DNA from: Blastocatellia bacterium
Lineage (GTDB): Bacteria; Acidobacteriota; Blastocatellia; Chloracidobacteriales; Chloracidobacteriaceae
Assembly: GCA_019695185.1 (NCBI GenBank)
Contig: JAIBAN010000048.1
Location: 1-58,451 of the forward strand
Length of the DNA: 58,451 nt
Direction: 5' to 3'
The first letter of the stretch is position 1. Each line of letters opens with the position of its first letter. Positions 27,356-35,647 of this stretch are shown one piece after another. The notes under the pieces were generated by a model. It saw only the letters and a list, made by a program, of their open reading frames with translations. It was not told where the DNA came from and did no database searches. The position numbers and the translations under genes were made by a program.

Positions 27356-27931
27356 TTACAAGGTAAATTCAATAACAAAACGGCCAACCACTGGCACAGG
27401 CTTTCCATTTACCCGACAGGGTTTGAAGCGCCATTTAGAAATTGTCTGACGAACGAAATTGCCCCAAGGGGAACCAGTTACAAGAGTTGCTGAAATCACC
27501 TTTCCGTCTTCAGAAATGAGAAGATCAATTTTGAAGGTTCCCAGATACTTATAACCAAGCCTGGGATAATCCGAGGGAATTGCATTTCGCTCAAACCATT
27601 TAGAGCTTTTTACAACCGGTTCCAGTGTCGTAAGGTCACTTTCATCGGGCATGTCAGTAGGCATTTCAGAGCAAATCCCCTGTGGGACTTCGGGGCAAAT
27701 AAATCTTTCGACGGGAATGGGGCCATATTCTGGCCTGAGCGGTGGTGGTGGTGGGCTCACCCAAGAACAACAAATTAAAGGTTCATGCAACTCTGGGTTT
27801 GGCAAACAGACTTCTTCAACCAGTGTGGTGAAAAACGTCACCACCCACAGCATTGAAATGAAGGCAAAAATCCTCCAATGGCGTTGAACCACCGCTTTTG
27901 GTTTGGCGGATTCGAACAGATTTTCAAACAT
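27356..27931 (-). CDS. TonB-like energy transducer (paralogue 2)
   Basis: The 191-residue protein begins MFENLFESAKPKAV, nearly identical to paralogue 1. It has a transmembrane helix (FISMLWVVTFFTTLVEEV) and a Pro-rich linker (VSPPPPPLRP) with several Cys residues. The C-terminal TonB domain contains IDLLISEDGKVISATLV and ISKWRFKPCRVNGKPV. The two genes are clearly a tandem duplication that has diverged mostly in the linker. They interrupt the pyrimidine genes on the opposite strand, which raises the possibility of outer-membrane substrate uptake; this is inference only. Confidence 0.8.
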   Translation of the reverse strand: MFENLFESAKPKAVVQRHWRIFAFISMLWVVTFFTTLVEEVCLPNPELHEPLICCSWVSPPPPPLRPEYGPIPVERFICPEVPQGICSEMPTDMPDESDLTTLEPVVKSSKWFERNAIPSDYPRLGYKYLGTFKIDLLISEDGKVISATLVTGSPWGNFVRQTISKWRFKPCRVNGKPVPVVGRFVIEFTL

Positions 27932-28059
27932 ATTCGGGATTTCCGGATTGGATTTTTCATTTTTTGCAGCTTGGTTAGGCTGCTCTCTCAACAATTGACA
28001 CCGTTTCGTTCATGAAGTTCCGGTTGGACGATGTTTCTTTCTTCAGGAGTGCGTACCCT

Positions 28060-29442
28060 ATGAAGACCCTCATCAAAAACGGGCGCGTGATTACGGCAGT
28101 TGACGATTACAAAGCAGACATTCTGATTGAAAACGGCGTGGTTTCCTGTATCGGCGCAAAGCTCGACATCGAGGCCGACACCGTGCTGGACGCCACCGGG
28201 AAATATGTGATTCCGGGCGGGATTGACCCGCATACCCACATGGAACTGCCTTTTGGCGGAACGCAATCGTCGGATGACTTTCGCACCGGAACCATTGCCG
28301 CCGCGCATGGTGGAACGACCACCATCATTGACTTTGCCGTACAGTACAAAGGCCAGACGCTGACCGAGGCACTGGATACGTGGCATTCCAAGGCGGAAGG
28401 GAAAACAGCGATTGACTACGCTTTTCACCTGATTTGCACCGACCTCGAAGACGATAGAATTCCCGAAATGCACAAAGTCATGGATGAGGGTGTGACCAGC
28501 TTTAAGCTCTTCATGGCATATCCCGGAGTGTTTTTGGTTGATGACGCAACCATTTACCGGGCCATGACCGCCGCCGGGGAACGGGGCGGGCTGATTTGTA
28601 TGCACGCCGAAAACGGGGTGGTGATTAACGAAATCATCAAGCGGGCACTCGCCGCTGGCCGGACTGCTCCGAAACATCACGCCCTGACCCGTCCGACACT
28701 GGCCGAAGCCGAAGGCGTCCACCGGGCGATTGCGATTGCGGAAATGGCCGAATCGCCGGTTTACATCGTCCACCTTTCCTGCGCCGATGCACTCAATCAG
28801 GTCCGCGAAGCCCGCGACCGGGGAATTTACGCTTTCGCTGAAACCTGTCCGCAGTATTTGTTTCTGTCAATTGACGACTATGACGAGCCGGGTTTCAATG
28901 GCGCGAAATACGTGATGACGCCGCCGCTCCGGGAAAAATGGAATCAGCAGGAACTCTGGAAAGGTCTCAGGATGGATGACCTGCAAGTCATTTCCACCGA
29001 CCACTGTCCGTTCTGCATGAAGGAGCAAAAGGAACTTGGCCTGAACGATTTCACCAAGATTCCCAACGGAGCGCCGGGCGTGGAACATCGGGTTCCGCTC
29101 ATCTACAACGGGGGTGTGGTGGAAAACCGCATCAGCCTCAACCGGTTTGTGGAACTCACGTCAACCGCAGCAGCCAAAATGTTTGGCCTCTTCCCGAAAA
29201 AAGGGACGATTGCCATTGGCTCCGATGCGGACATCGTGATTTTCGACCCGGAAAAGGAACAGACCATCAGCGCCCATACGCACCACATGAATTGCGACTA
29301 CAGCGCCTATGAGGGAAAAACCATCAAGGGCGTAGTGGAAACCGTGCTCTCGCGGGGCGAAATTGTGATTCAGGATGGCGAGTTCAAGGGCAAGGCCGGG
29401 AACGGCCAATTCCAAAAACGCGGGACCTGCGTGACGTTTTAA
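28060..29442 (+). CDS. hydA: Dihydropyrimidinase (D-hydantoinase family)
   Basis: The 460-residue protein is an amidohydrolase that opens 5,6-dihydrouracil or dihydrothymine to the N-carbamoyl-beta-amino acid. Metal ligands are visible: His58 and His60 in DPHTHMELPF, the carboxylated Lys149 in SFKLFMAYPG, and later His residues in CMHAEN and VHLSCA. STDHCPF supplies the catalytic Asp. FDPEKEQTISAHTHHMNCDYSAYEG near the C-terminus is typical of dihydropyrimidinases. The ATG at 28060 is preceded by CAGGAG at 28044-28049. The neighbours NCS1 permease, beta-ureidopropionase and PreTA make the assignment strong. Confidence 0.95.
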   Translation: MKTLIKNGRVITAVDDYKADILIENGVVSCIGAKLDIEADTVLDATGKYVIPGGIDPHTHMELPFGGTQSSDDFRTGTIAAAHGGTTTIIDFAVQYKGQTLTEALDTWHSKAEGKTAIDYAFHLICTDLEDDRIPEMHKVMDEGVTSFKLFMAYPGVFLVDDATIYRAMTAAGERGGLICMHAENGVVINEIIKRALAAGRTAPKHHALTRPTLAEAEGVHRAIAIAEMAESPVYIVHLSCADALNQVREARDRGIYAFAETCPQYLFLSIDDYDEPGFNGAKYVMTPPLREKWNQQELWKGLRMDDLQVISTDHCPFCMKEQKELGLNDFTKIPNGAPGVEHRVPLIYNGGVVENRISLNRFVELTSTAAAKMFGLFPKKGTIAIGSDADIVIFDPEKEQTISAHTHHMNCDYSAYEGKTIKGVVETVLSRGEIVIQDGEFKGKAGNGQFQKRGTCVTF

Positions 29443-29457
29443 TTATGTCAAAACCAC

Positions 29458-29548
29458 TCACCACAGAGGCGCAGAGAACATAGAGGATGCACAGAGAAAA
29501 TTAGAAAACCTCTGTGAACACTCTGTGTTCTCTGTGCCTCTGTGGTGA
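29458..29548. repeat. CACAGAG palindrome between dihydropyrimidinase and permease
   Basis: The left arm starts at 29458 (TCACCACAGAGGC) and the right arm ends at 29548 (GCCTCTGTGGTGA). They pair over about 28 bases with two mismatches, and extra CACAGAG units lie between. The structure ends 13 bases before the permease ATG and could mask its ribosome-binding site. Confidence 0.9.
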
Positions 29549-29561
29549 AGATTTTTCTGTC

Positions 29562-31061
29562 ATGAGCCAAGCAACCGAACAACGTGATTTCGTCGAGTTG
29601 GACCAGGATGTCTCCGCCAGTCCCTTGTGGAACCAGGACCTGGCTCCAACCACCATCAAGCAGCGCACCTGGTCTACCTGGAACATTGCAGCGCTGTGGA
29701 TTGGTATGAGCGTGGTGATTACCACCTACACGCTGGCGGGAGGATTCATCGAAGCCGGAATGAACTGGTGGCAGGCAATGATTACCATTCTGCTGGGCAA
29801 CACGATTGTGCTGATTCCGATGGTACTCAATGCCCATTCCGGAACCAAATACGGCGTTTCCTTCCCGGTGCTGTGCCGGGCGTCCTTTGGTACCAAAGGG
29901 GCCAACGTCGCAGCGATTGCACGGGCGATTGTGGCCTGCGGTTGGTTTGGCATTCAGACCTGGATTGGAGGTTCGGCCCTGGATGCGCTCTTTGGCATCA
30001 TGTGGAGCGGCTGGCCCCAACTTTTGGGCGGAGCCGGATTGCTGGGAGTTCCCTTTCACACTTGGGTTGGCTTTTTTCTGTTTTGGGGCATTCAGGTCTA
30101 TATCATTTTGAAAGGGGTCGAAGGCATTAAACATCTGGAAACATGGTCAGCGCCGCTCCTGTTGGGTGGGGGGTTGGCCTTGTTGGTCTGGGCTTCGATG
30201 AAAGCCGGCGGGTTGGGCAGGGTCTTGACCGAATCCGCTGCTTTGCAAAAACAGCATAATCCCTTTTGGTCAGTGTTTCCCGGCGCTCTGACGGCTTCGG
30301 TTGGATATTGGGCCACGCTCAGTCTGAACATTCCTGATTTTACCCGTTATGCCCGTTCGCAACGCTCCCAAATGATGGGTCAGGCTCTGGGATTGCCCTT
30401 TACCATGACCGCCTTTGCTTTTATTGGAGTGGCCGTGACCAGTGCCACAGTGCTGATTTACGGCAGGCCAATTCCTGACCCGGTTGAGTTGATGACCAAA
30501 TTTAACAGCGTATGGGTCGTGCTGTTTGCCACCTTGGTAATTTTTGCGGCTCAATTGACCACCAACATGGCGGCCAATGTGGTTTCCCCGTCAAATGATT
30601 TTTCCAACCTCAACCCAAAACTGATTTCCTATGTTGGTGGCGGACTGATTACGGCGGTCATCGGAGTTTTGATGATGCCCTGGAAACTGATGGCTTCCAT
30701 GGGAGCCTATATTTTCACGTGGCTGATTGGGTATTCGGGTTTGATGGGAGCCATCGCCGGAATCCTGATTTGCGATTACTGGGTGCTGCGCAGGCAACAA
30801 CTGGATTTGGCCGGACTCTTTCATGAGAAAGGCCCCTACTCCTATGGCAGCGGGTATAACTGGCGCGCCATTGGAGTCTTTGTTTTGGCGGTGGCACCGG
30901 TGGTTCCGGGGTTTTTGCGAGCAGCCTCCACGCCGGGCGGTCAGGTGGCCGACCCCAATTTTTTGGACACGTTATACACCTACGCCTGGTTTGTCACCTT
31001 CGGCATTGCGTTTGTTCTTTATTTTATCAGTATGCAAAACCAAATCAGGGTTCAGAAATAA
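29562..31061 (+). CDS. NCS1-family pyrimidine/hydantoin permease
   Basis: The 499-residue protein has about twelve membrane helices and NCS1 hallmarks. These include PLWNQDLAPTTIKQRTW near the N-terminus, TYTLAGGFIEAGMNWWQA, and NMAANVVSPSNDFSNLNP in the second half. NCS1 carriers import uracil, cytosine, allantoin or hydantoins with Na+ or H+. The position between dihydropyrimidinase and ureidopropionase points to uracil, thymine or their dihydro forms. I chose the ATG at 29562 because the 16 residues upstream in frame are encoded by the CACAGAG repeat. The stop codon is directly joined to the next heptamer arm. Confidence 0.93.
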   Translation: MSQATEQRDFVELDQDVSASPLWNQDLAPTTIKQRTWSTWNIAALWIGMSVVITTYTLAGGFIEAGMNWWQAMITILLGNTIVLIPMVLNAHSGTKYGVSFPVLCRASFGTKGANVAAIARAIVACGWFGIQTWIGGSALDALFGIMWSGWPQLLGGAGLLGVPFHTWVGFFLFWGIQVYIILKGVEGIKHLETWSAPLLLGGGLALLVWASMKAGGLGRVLTESAALQKQHNPFWSVFPGALTASVGYWATLSLNIPDFTRYARSQRSQMMGQALGLPFTMTAFAFIGVAVTSATVLIYGRPIPDPVELMTKFNSVWVVLFATLVIFAAQLTTNMAANVVSPSNDFSNLNPKLISYVGGGLITAVIGVLMMPWKLMASMGAYIFTWLIGYSGLMGAIAGILICDYWVLRRQQLDLAGLFHEKGPYSYGSGYNWRAIGVFVLAVAPVVPGFLRAASTPGGQVADPNFLDTLYTYAWFVTFGIAFVLYFISMQNQIRVQK

Positions 31062-31199
31062 TTGAGAATTGAGAATTGAGAATTGAGAATGGTCCTGGGT
31101 CAATAAACAGCAATTTTCGGTTTGGCTGCATGTTCAAAGTGAAAAATATTCTCAATTCTCAATTCTCAATTCTCAATTCTCAATTCTCAATTCTCAATT
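31060..31199. repeat. Inverted GAATTGA heptamer element with 57-nt spacer
   Basis: The left arm (31060-31090, four units) overlaps the last bases of the permease stop codon. The right arm (31148-31199, about seven units) ends one base before the AAAAAGGAG ribosome-binding site of the next gene. The arms pair perfectly over 31 bp. The whole intercistronic gap is therefore this element. Confidence 0.96.
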
Positions 31200-31218
31200 A
31201 CAAAAAGGAGTCGTCAAC

Positions 31219-32091
31219 ATGTCATCTCGGATTGTGAAATGCGGTTTGATTCAGGCAAAAAATGCAGCCCCGGTGGATGCCTCGATGGAGGAAATCAAAC
31301 GCCTCAATATTGAAAAGCACCTCGGAATGATTGAAGACGCGGCCAAACAGGGAGTGCAAATCCTCTGCATGCAGGAAGTGTTCACGACCCCCTATTTTTG
31401 TGCCGAACAGCAGACCCGCTGGTATGAAGCCGTCGAACCAATTCCGGACGGACCCACCACCAGACTGATGCAGGAAACAGCCAAAAAACACGGGATGGTG
31501 ATTATCGTGCCAATTTACGAAGAGGAAATCACCGGCATTTACTACAACACGGCGGCAGTGATTGATGCCGACGGCACCTATTTGGGGAAATATCGCAAAA
31601 ATCACATCCCGCACGTAGCCCCCGGATTTTGGGAAAAATTCTATTTCCGTCCGGGAAATCTGGGCTATCCGACGTTCCAGACCGCATTCGCCCGGATTGG
31701 GGTGTACATTTGCTATGACCGGCATTTCCCCGAAGGCGCTCGTGCTCTGGGCTTGAACGGGGCCGAAATCGTGTTCAATCCTTCAGCAACCGTGGCCGGG
31801 CTTTCCGAATATTTGTGGAAACTCGAACAGCCAGCCCATGCCGTAGCCAACGGGTACTTTATCGGAGCGATTAACCGGGTTGGATACGAAGCCCCCTGGA
31901 ACATTGGTGAATTTTACGGGCAAAGCTATTTCTGTGACCCGCGCGGCCAAATGCTGGCGGTGGCTCCGCGTGACGAAGACGCGCTGGTGGTGGCTGACCT
32001 GGACTTCGATTTGATTCGGCAGGTGCGCAATACCTGGCAGTTCTTCCGTGACCGGCGGCCTGATTCATACGGTGCATTGACTGCCCAATGA
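31219..32091 (+). CDS. Beta-ureidopropionase (N-carbamoyl-beta-alanine amidohydrolase, nitrilase superfamily)
   Basis: The 290-residue protein carries the nitrilase triad Glu53 (CMQEVF), Lys127 (KYRKNHIP) and Cys165 (YICYDRHFPE). NPSATVAGLSEYLW is the usual substrate-pocket stretch of N-carbamoyl amidohydrolases. It hydrolyses N-carbamoyl-beta-alanine to beta-alanine, CO2 and ammonia, the third step of reductive pyrimidine degradation. AAGGAG nine bases before the ATG fixes the start. It shares the strand with the permease and PreTA genes, but inverted repeats separate it from the permease. Confidence 0.94.
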   Translation: MSSRIVKCGLIQAKNAAPVDASMEEIKRLNIEKHLGMIEDAAKQGVQILCMQEVFTTPYFCAEQQTRWYEAVEPIPDGPTTRLMQETAKKHGMVIIVPIYEEEITGIYYNTAAVIDADGTYLGKYRKNHIPHVAPGFWEKFYFRPGNLGYPTFQTAFARIGVYICYDRHFPEGARALGLNGAEIVFNPSATVAGLSEYLWKLEQPAHAVANGYFIGAINRVGYEAPWNIGEFYGQSYFCDPRGQMLAVAPRDEDALVVADLDFDLIRQVRNTWQFFRDRRPDSYGALTAQ

Positions 32092-32102
32092 GGGCAATTA
32101 AA

Positions 32103-32124
32103 GGACTGAGGACTGAGGACCGAG
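32103..32124. repeat. Short GGACTGA tract
   Basis: Two GGACTGA units plus one GGACCGA variant lie 11 bases after the beta-ureidopropionase stop codon and 15 bases before the next ATG. There is a single orientation with no inverted partner in this gap. Confidence 0.9.
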
Positions 32125-32138
32125 GTGAGAGAAAAACC

Positions 32139-32681
32139 ATGAAGGTACATATCTTTTCACTTGCCGTTTGCATGTTTGGGTTGTGGGGGGCACTGTCGGC
32201 GGCGGCGCAGGAAAAACCGGCTGTGGTGCCTCAGTCATCCAAAACTGTTCAAAAGCTGCACTGGATGGCCGGCCACTGGGTGCAAAAACAAGGTGACATG
32301 ATCTTTGAGGAAATCTGGAGCGAGCCGGAAGGCGACTCCATGATGTGTGCCTTTCGGGTTGTCAAAGCTGGCAAACCGATGCTTTACGAACTGTGTGCCA
32401 TTGAACAAACACCAGCCGGACCAACCTTGCGCTTACGCCATTTCAATTCCGGTCTGATTGGTTGGGAAGAGAAAGACAAGCCACTCAATTGGCCCTTGGT
32501 CAAACTGGAACCCCACCTGGCTGTTTTTGAATGTATTGAGCATGGCAACAAACTCCGGCTCAGTTATCACCAAACCGCGCCAAACAGGCTGAAAGCAATC
32601 CTTGAAAAAACAAACCCGGAAGGCAAAACCGAAACCGAGGAATTTACCTATAGCCGAAAGAAACCGGGTGTTTCCCGGTAA
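32139..32681 (+). CDS. DUF6265 exported protein
   Basis: The 180-residue protein has a signal peptide (HIFSLAVCMFGLWGALSAAAQ). A single small domain follows with LHWMAGHWVQ, FEEIWSEPEGDSMM, LRLRHFNSGL and WPLVKLEPHLAVFE, the DUF6265 pattern. The predicted fold is a lipocalin-like beta barrel that could bind a small hydrophobic ligand. It sits between beta-ureidopropionase and PreT on the same strand, which is unusual for a pyrimidine cluster. I cannot give it a role there. Confidence 0.78.
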   Translation: MKVHIFSLAVCMFGLWGALSAAAQEKPAVVPQSSKTVQKLHWMAGHWVQKQGDMIFEEIWSEPEGDSMMCAFRVVKAGKPMLYELCAIEQTPAGPTLRLRHFNSGLIGWEEKDKPLNWPLVKLEPHLAVFECIEHGNKLRLSYHQTAPNRLKAILEKTNPEGKTETEEFTYSRKKPGVSR

Positions 32682-32689
32682 CTTTTTTA

Positions 32690-32810
32690 TCCGCGAAGGA
32701 CACGAAGTAACACGAAGAAAGAAAAAGCTTCACAAATAACGGCCTTTGTATTTGTCTTTTCTTTGTGCTGTTCCATGTTTCTCCGTGTCTGTCGTGGATA
32801 ATGTGAAATC
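32690..32810. repeat. Degenerate GGACACGAAG-type inverted repeat
   Basis: The left arm near 32693-32722 has GGACACGAAG and AACACGAAG units. The right arm (about 32757-32806) has the reverse-orientation units TTTGTGCTGTTCCATG and TCCGTGTCTG. Arms match only partly. It fills the gap between the DUF6265 and PreT genes. Repeats of this wording occur in many environmental genomes as far as I recall. Confidence 0.7.
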
Positions 32811-32841
32811 AACCCCTCCAGCAATTTTTCCTGAAAAGCCT

Positions 32842-34266
32842 ATGACTACTGAAGTTTCCAAAACCCTGATTCCAGTGGAAGAAATCGAACGGAACTTCCG
32901 CGAAATCGAACCGGCGTTGTCCGACACCGAAGCCCGCCTTGAAGCCCAGCGTTGCCTCTACTGCTATGACGCACCCTGCACCCAGGCATGTCCCACGCAC
33001 ATTGACGTTCCGGCCTTTATCAAAAAAATCGCCTCCGGCAACGTCATGGGCTCGGCGCGGGTGATTTTCAACGCCAACCCAATTGGGGCCTCCTGCGCCC
33101 GTGTCTGTCCGGTCGAAGCGCTCTGTGTCGGTGCCTGTGTGGAAAACACCCTCATGCACCAGCCGATTATGATTGGCCGCCTGCAACGTTATGCCACCGA
33201 CCATGCCATGCGCGAAGGGGCCCCGCAATTATTCAAACCCAATCCGCATAATGGAAAATCGGTGGGAATTATTGGTTCCGGTCCAGCCGGACTTTCCTGT
33301 GCGGCTTTTCTTGCCCGGTTGGGCTATCAGATTACGATTTACGAACAAAAGGAAAAAGCCGGAGGGTTGGACACTTATGGCATGGCCGAATACAAAATGG
33401 CCCAGATTGATTCCCTGACTGAAGTCTCATGGATTGAGCGGATGGGGGTTGAAATCAAATGCAACACCAAGGTTGGAACCGACGTGACGCTGGAGGAACT
33501 CGAAACCCGCCATGAAGCCATTTTCCTGGCAGTTGGTTTGGGAGCAACCTCCCGACTGCACATTCCGGGCGAAGACCTGCCGGGCGTATATGAAGCCCTT
33601 GATTTTATTGACCAGGTTAAAACCCGCCAATGGGAAAATGTCCCGATTGCCACTTCAGTTGCAGTGATTGGCGCGGGCAATACCTCGGTGGATGCCGTTA
33701 CCCAGGCCAAACGACTCGGAGCCGAACATGTGATTATGGTTTATCGGCGTTCCCAAAAGGAAATGCCGGCCTACCATTACGAATATGAGCTGGCCAAAAG
33801 TGACGCGGTTGAGTTCCAATGGCAAACCGCACCAGTGGCAATCATTCCGAATGCTGACAACAGTGGCATTGCCGCTCTGCGTTGTGTCCGAACCCAATTG
33901 GCACCCGCCGCAGGCAAATCCAAACGGGCCGAATATCAACCGGTTCCGGGCAGCGAATTTGAGATTCCGGTCCAAATGGTCATCAAAGCTCTGGGGCAAC
34001 AGAAACGGGTGTCCTTCCTTGAAACCATTCCCGGTATCAACCTCGACCCGGCAGGCCGGGTCAAAGTCACTCCGGAATCAATGCAAACTTCCAATCCCAA
34101 ATACTTTGCCGGTGGTGATTGTGTAAACGGCGGGCGCGAGGCAGTGGACGCCGCCCAACATGGCAAAATCGCCGCCCGTGGCATCCACTTTGTGATGACC
34201 GGCGAACGCATTCAACTGGCCGGACTTGATGACTTCAAGTTCCCGATTCCGTTGACTGGCTTCTAA
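32842..34266 (+). CDS. preT: NAD(P)-dependent dihydropyrimidine dehydrogenase subunit PreT
   Basis: The 474-residue protein begins with the dihydropyrimidine-dehydrogenase Fe-S domain. Cys38, Cys41, Cys46 and Cys50 form one cluster motif and Cys85, Cys89, Cys95 and Cys99 the second. The FAD-binding GSGPAG follows at residues 145-150, and a second Rossmann motif GAGNTSVDA near residue 275 binds NAD(P)H. It passes electrons to PreA for reversible reduction of uracil or thymine. The frame is open upstream of the ATG at 32842, but those residues come from repeat sequence. PreA is next on the same strand across a heptamer element. Confidence 0.95.
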   Translation: MTTEVSKTLIPVEEIERNFREIEPALSDTEARLEAQRCLYCYDAPCTQACPTHIDVPAFIKKIASGNVMGSARVIFNANPIGASCARVCPVEALCVGACVENTLMHQPIMIGRLQRYATDHAMREGAPQLFKPNPHNGKSVGIIGSGPAGLSCAAFLARLGYQITIYEQKEKAGGLDTYGMAEYKMAQIDSLTEVSWIERMGVEIKCNTKVGTDVTLEELETRHEAIFLAVGLGATSRLHIPGEDLPGVYEALDFIDQVKTRQWENVPIATSVAVIGAGNTSVDAVTQAKRLGAEHVIMVYRRSQKEMPAYHYEYELAKSDAVEFQWQTAPVAIIPNADNSGIAALRCVRTQLAPAAGKSKRAEYQPVPGSEFEIPVQMVIKALGQQKRVSFLETIPGINLDPAGRVKVTPESMQTSNPKYFAGGDCVNGGREAVDAAQHGKIAARGIHFVMTGERIQLAGLDDFKFPIPLTGF

Positions 34267-34268
34267 CT

Positions 34269-34391
34269 CTGAGGACTGAGGACTGAGGACTGAGGACTGA
34301 GTTTTCCCCATCATCTGTTGTGGCTTTGTGTTGGGGGACATTCACTCCATTGATTTACCTCGGACCTCAGTCCTCAGTCCTCAGTCCTGAG
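34269..34391. repeat. Inverted GGACTGA heptamer element with 63-nt spacer
   Basis: The left arm (34269-34301, more than four units) starts two bases after the PreT stop codon. The right arm (34365-34391, three to four units) is followed at once by the GAAGGAAAAG ribosome-binding site of PreA. The arms pair over about 26 bases with one mismatch. The unique spacer is 63 bases, close to the 64 and 57 of the two GAATTGA elements, although the heptamer differs. Confidence 0.95.
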
Positions 34392-34402
34392 AAGGAAAAG
34401 AT

Positions 34403-35647
34403 ATGGCAGACCTCAAAGTAAATCTCGCAGGAATTGAATCGCCCAATCCGTTTTGGCTGGCATCGGCTCCGCCAACCAACATGGGCTCGATGGTGGAACG
34501 GGCTTTTGACGCCGGTTGGGGCGGGGCCGTCTGGAAAACCATTGGTGAACCAATTGTGAATGTGTGCTCCCGGCTGGCCTCGGTGGATTACGGCCCCGTC
34601 CGGATGATGGGCCTCAACAACATCGAACTGATTTCAGACCGCCCGACCGAAGTCAACATCGAGGAAATGCGGCAGGTCAAACGCAAATACCCGAAACATT
34701 CGGTGATTGCCTCACTCATGGTGGAATCGAAAAAAGAGGCGTGGGAGGAAATCTCCAAACGAGTCGAAGACGCCGGAGTGGACGGCATCGAACTCAATTT
34801 CGGCTGTCCGCATGGAATGTCCGAGCGGGGGATGGGTTCCGCCATGGGACAGGTGCCCGATTACACCTGTATGGTGACGGAATGGGTAAAGGGCGCAACC
34901 AAACTCCCCGTGATTGTCAAACTGACGCCAAACATCACCAGCATCAACTATCCGGCCCGGGCGGCGGTCCGGGGCGGAGCGGATGCGCTGTCGCTCATCA
35001 ACACCATCAATTCCGTGATGGGTGTGGATATTGACACCATGATTCCCTATCCCAATGTCAACGGCAAAGCGGCACATGGCGGTTATTGCGGCCCGGCAGT
35101 CAAGCCGATTGCCCTCAACATGGTTTCGGAACTGGCCCGTGACCCGGAAGTCGGCATCCCCATCAGTGGGATTGGCGGGATTGGAACCTGGCGTGATGCG
35201 GTGGAATTCCTGCTGCTTGGCGCAACCAACGTCCAGGTTTGCACGGCAGTCATGCATTACGGCTACCGGATTGTCGAGGATATGATTGACGGCCTTTCCA
35301 ACTACCTGGATGAAAAAGGCTTTGCCAGCGTGCAGGACATCATCGGGCTCAGTTCAAACCGGGTGACGGATTGGGGCAATCTGGATTTGAAATACAAAAC
35401 AGTGGCCCGGATTGACCACAGCAAATGTATTCAATGCAACCTGTGCTATGTGGCCTGCGAAGACGGTGCCCACCAGTGCATTCACTTCACCCAAATCGGA
35501 ACCAAGAAATTTCCGTTTGTGGACGAGGATGAATGTGTGGGTTGTAACCTGTGCAATCTGGTCTGTCCAGCTCCGGGTTGTATCACCATGACCCGCGTTG
35601 ACGATGGCCAACAGTCCATGACCTGGCGGGAATACTCAGCAAAATAG
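34403..35647 (+). CDS. preA: Dihydropyrimidine dehydrogenase catalytic subunit PreA
   Basis: The 414-residue protein has the dihydroorotate-dehydrogenase-like FMN barrel, seen in ANPxxxAS-like SPNPFWLASAPPTN, LNFGCPHGMSERGMG and VKLTPNITSI. Two C-terminal 4Fe-4S motifs follow (CIQCNLCYVACE and CVGCNLCNLVCP). With PreT it forms the NADH-dependent enzyme that reduces uracil and thymine to the dihydro form. The ATG has a good upstream A/G-rich site. The TAG stop runs straight into another GGACTGA tract. Confidence 0.96.
   Translation: MADLKVNLAGIESPNPFWLASAPPTNMGSMVERAFDAGWGGAVWKTIGEPIVNVCSRLASVDYGPVRMMGLNNIELISDRPTEVNIEEMRQVKRKYPKHSVIASLMVESKKEAWEEISKRVEDAGVDGIELNFGCPHGMSERGMGSAMGQVPDYTCMVTEWVKGATKLPVIVKLTPNITSINYPARAAVRGGADALSLINTINSVMGVDIDTMIPYPNVNGKAAHGGYCGPAVKPIALNMVSELARDPEVGIPISGIGGIGTWRDAVEFLLLGATNVQVCTAVMHYGYRIVEDMIDGLSNYLDEKGFASVQDIIGLSSNRVTDWGNLDLKYKTVARIDHSKCIQCNLCYVACEDGAHQCIHFTQIGTKKFPFVDEDECVGCNLCNLVCPAPGCITMTRVDDGQQSMTWREYSAK

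Noticed and set aside
31060..31199. Possible CRISPR array
   Set aside because: Units are 7 bp and contiguous without unique spacers between repeats, and no cas genes are present.
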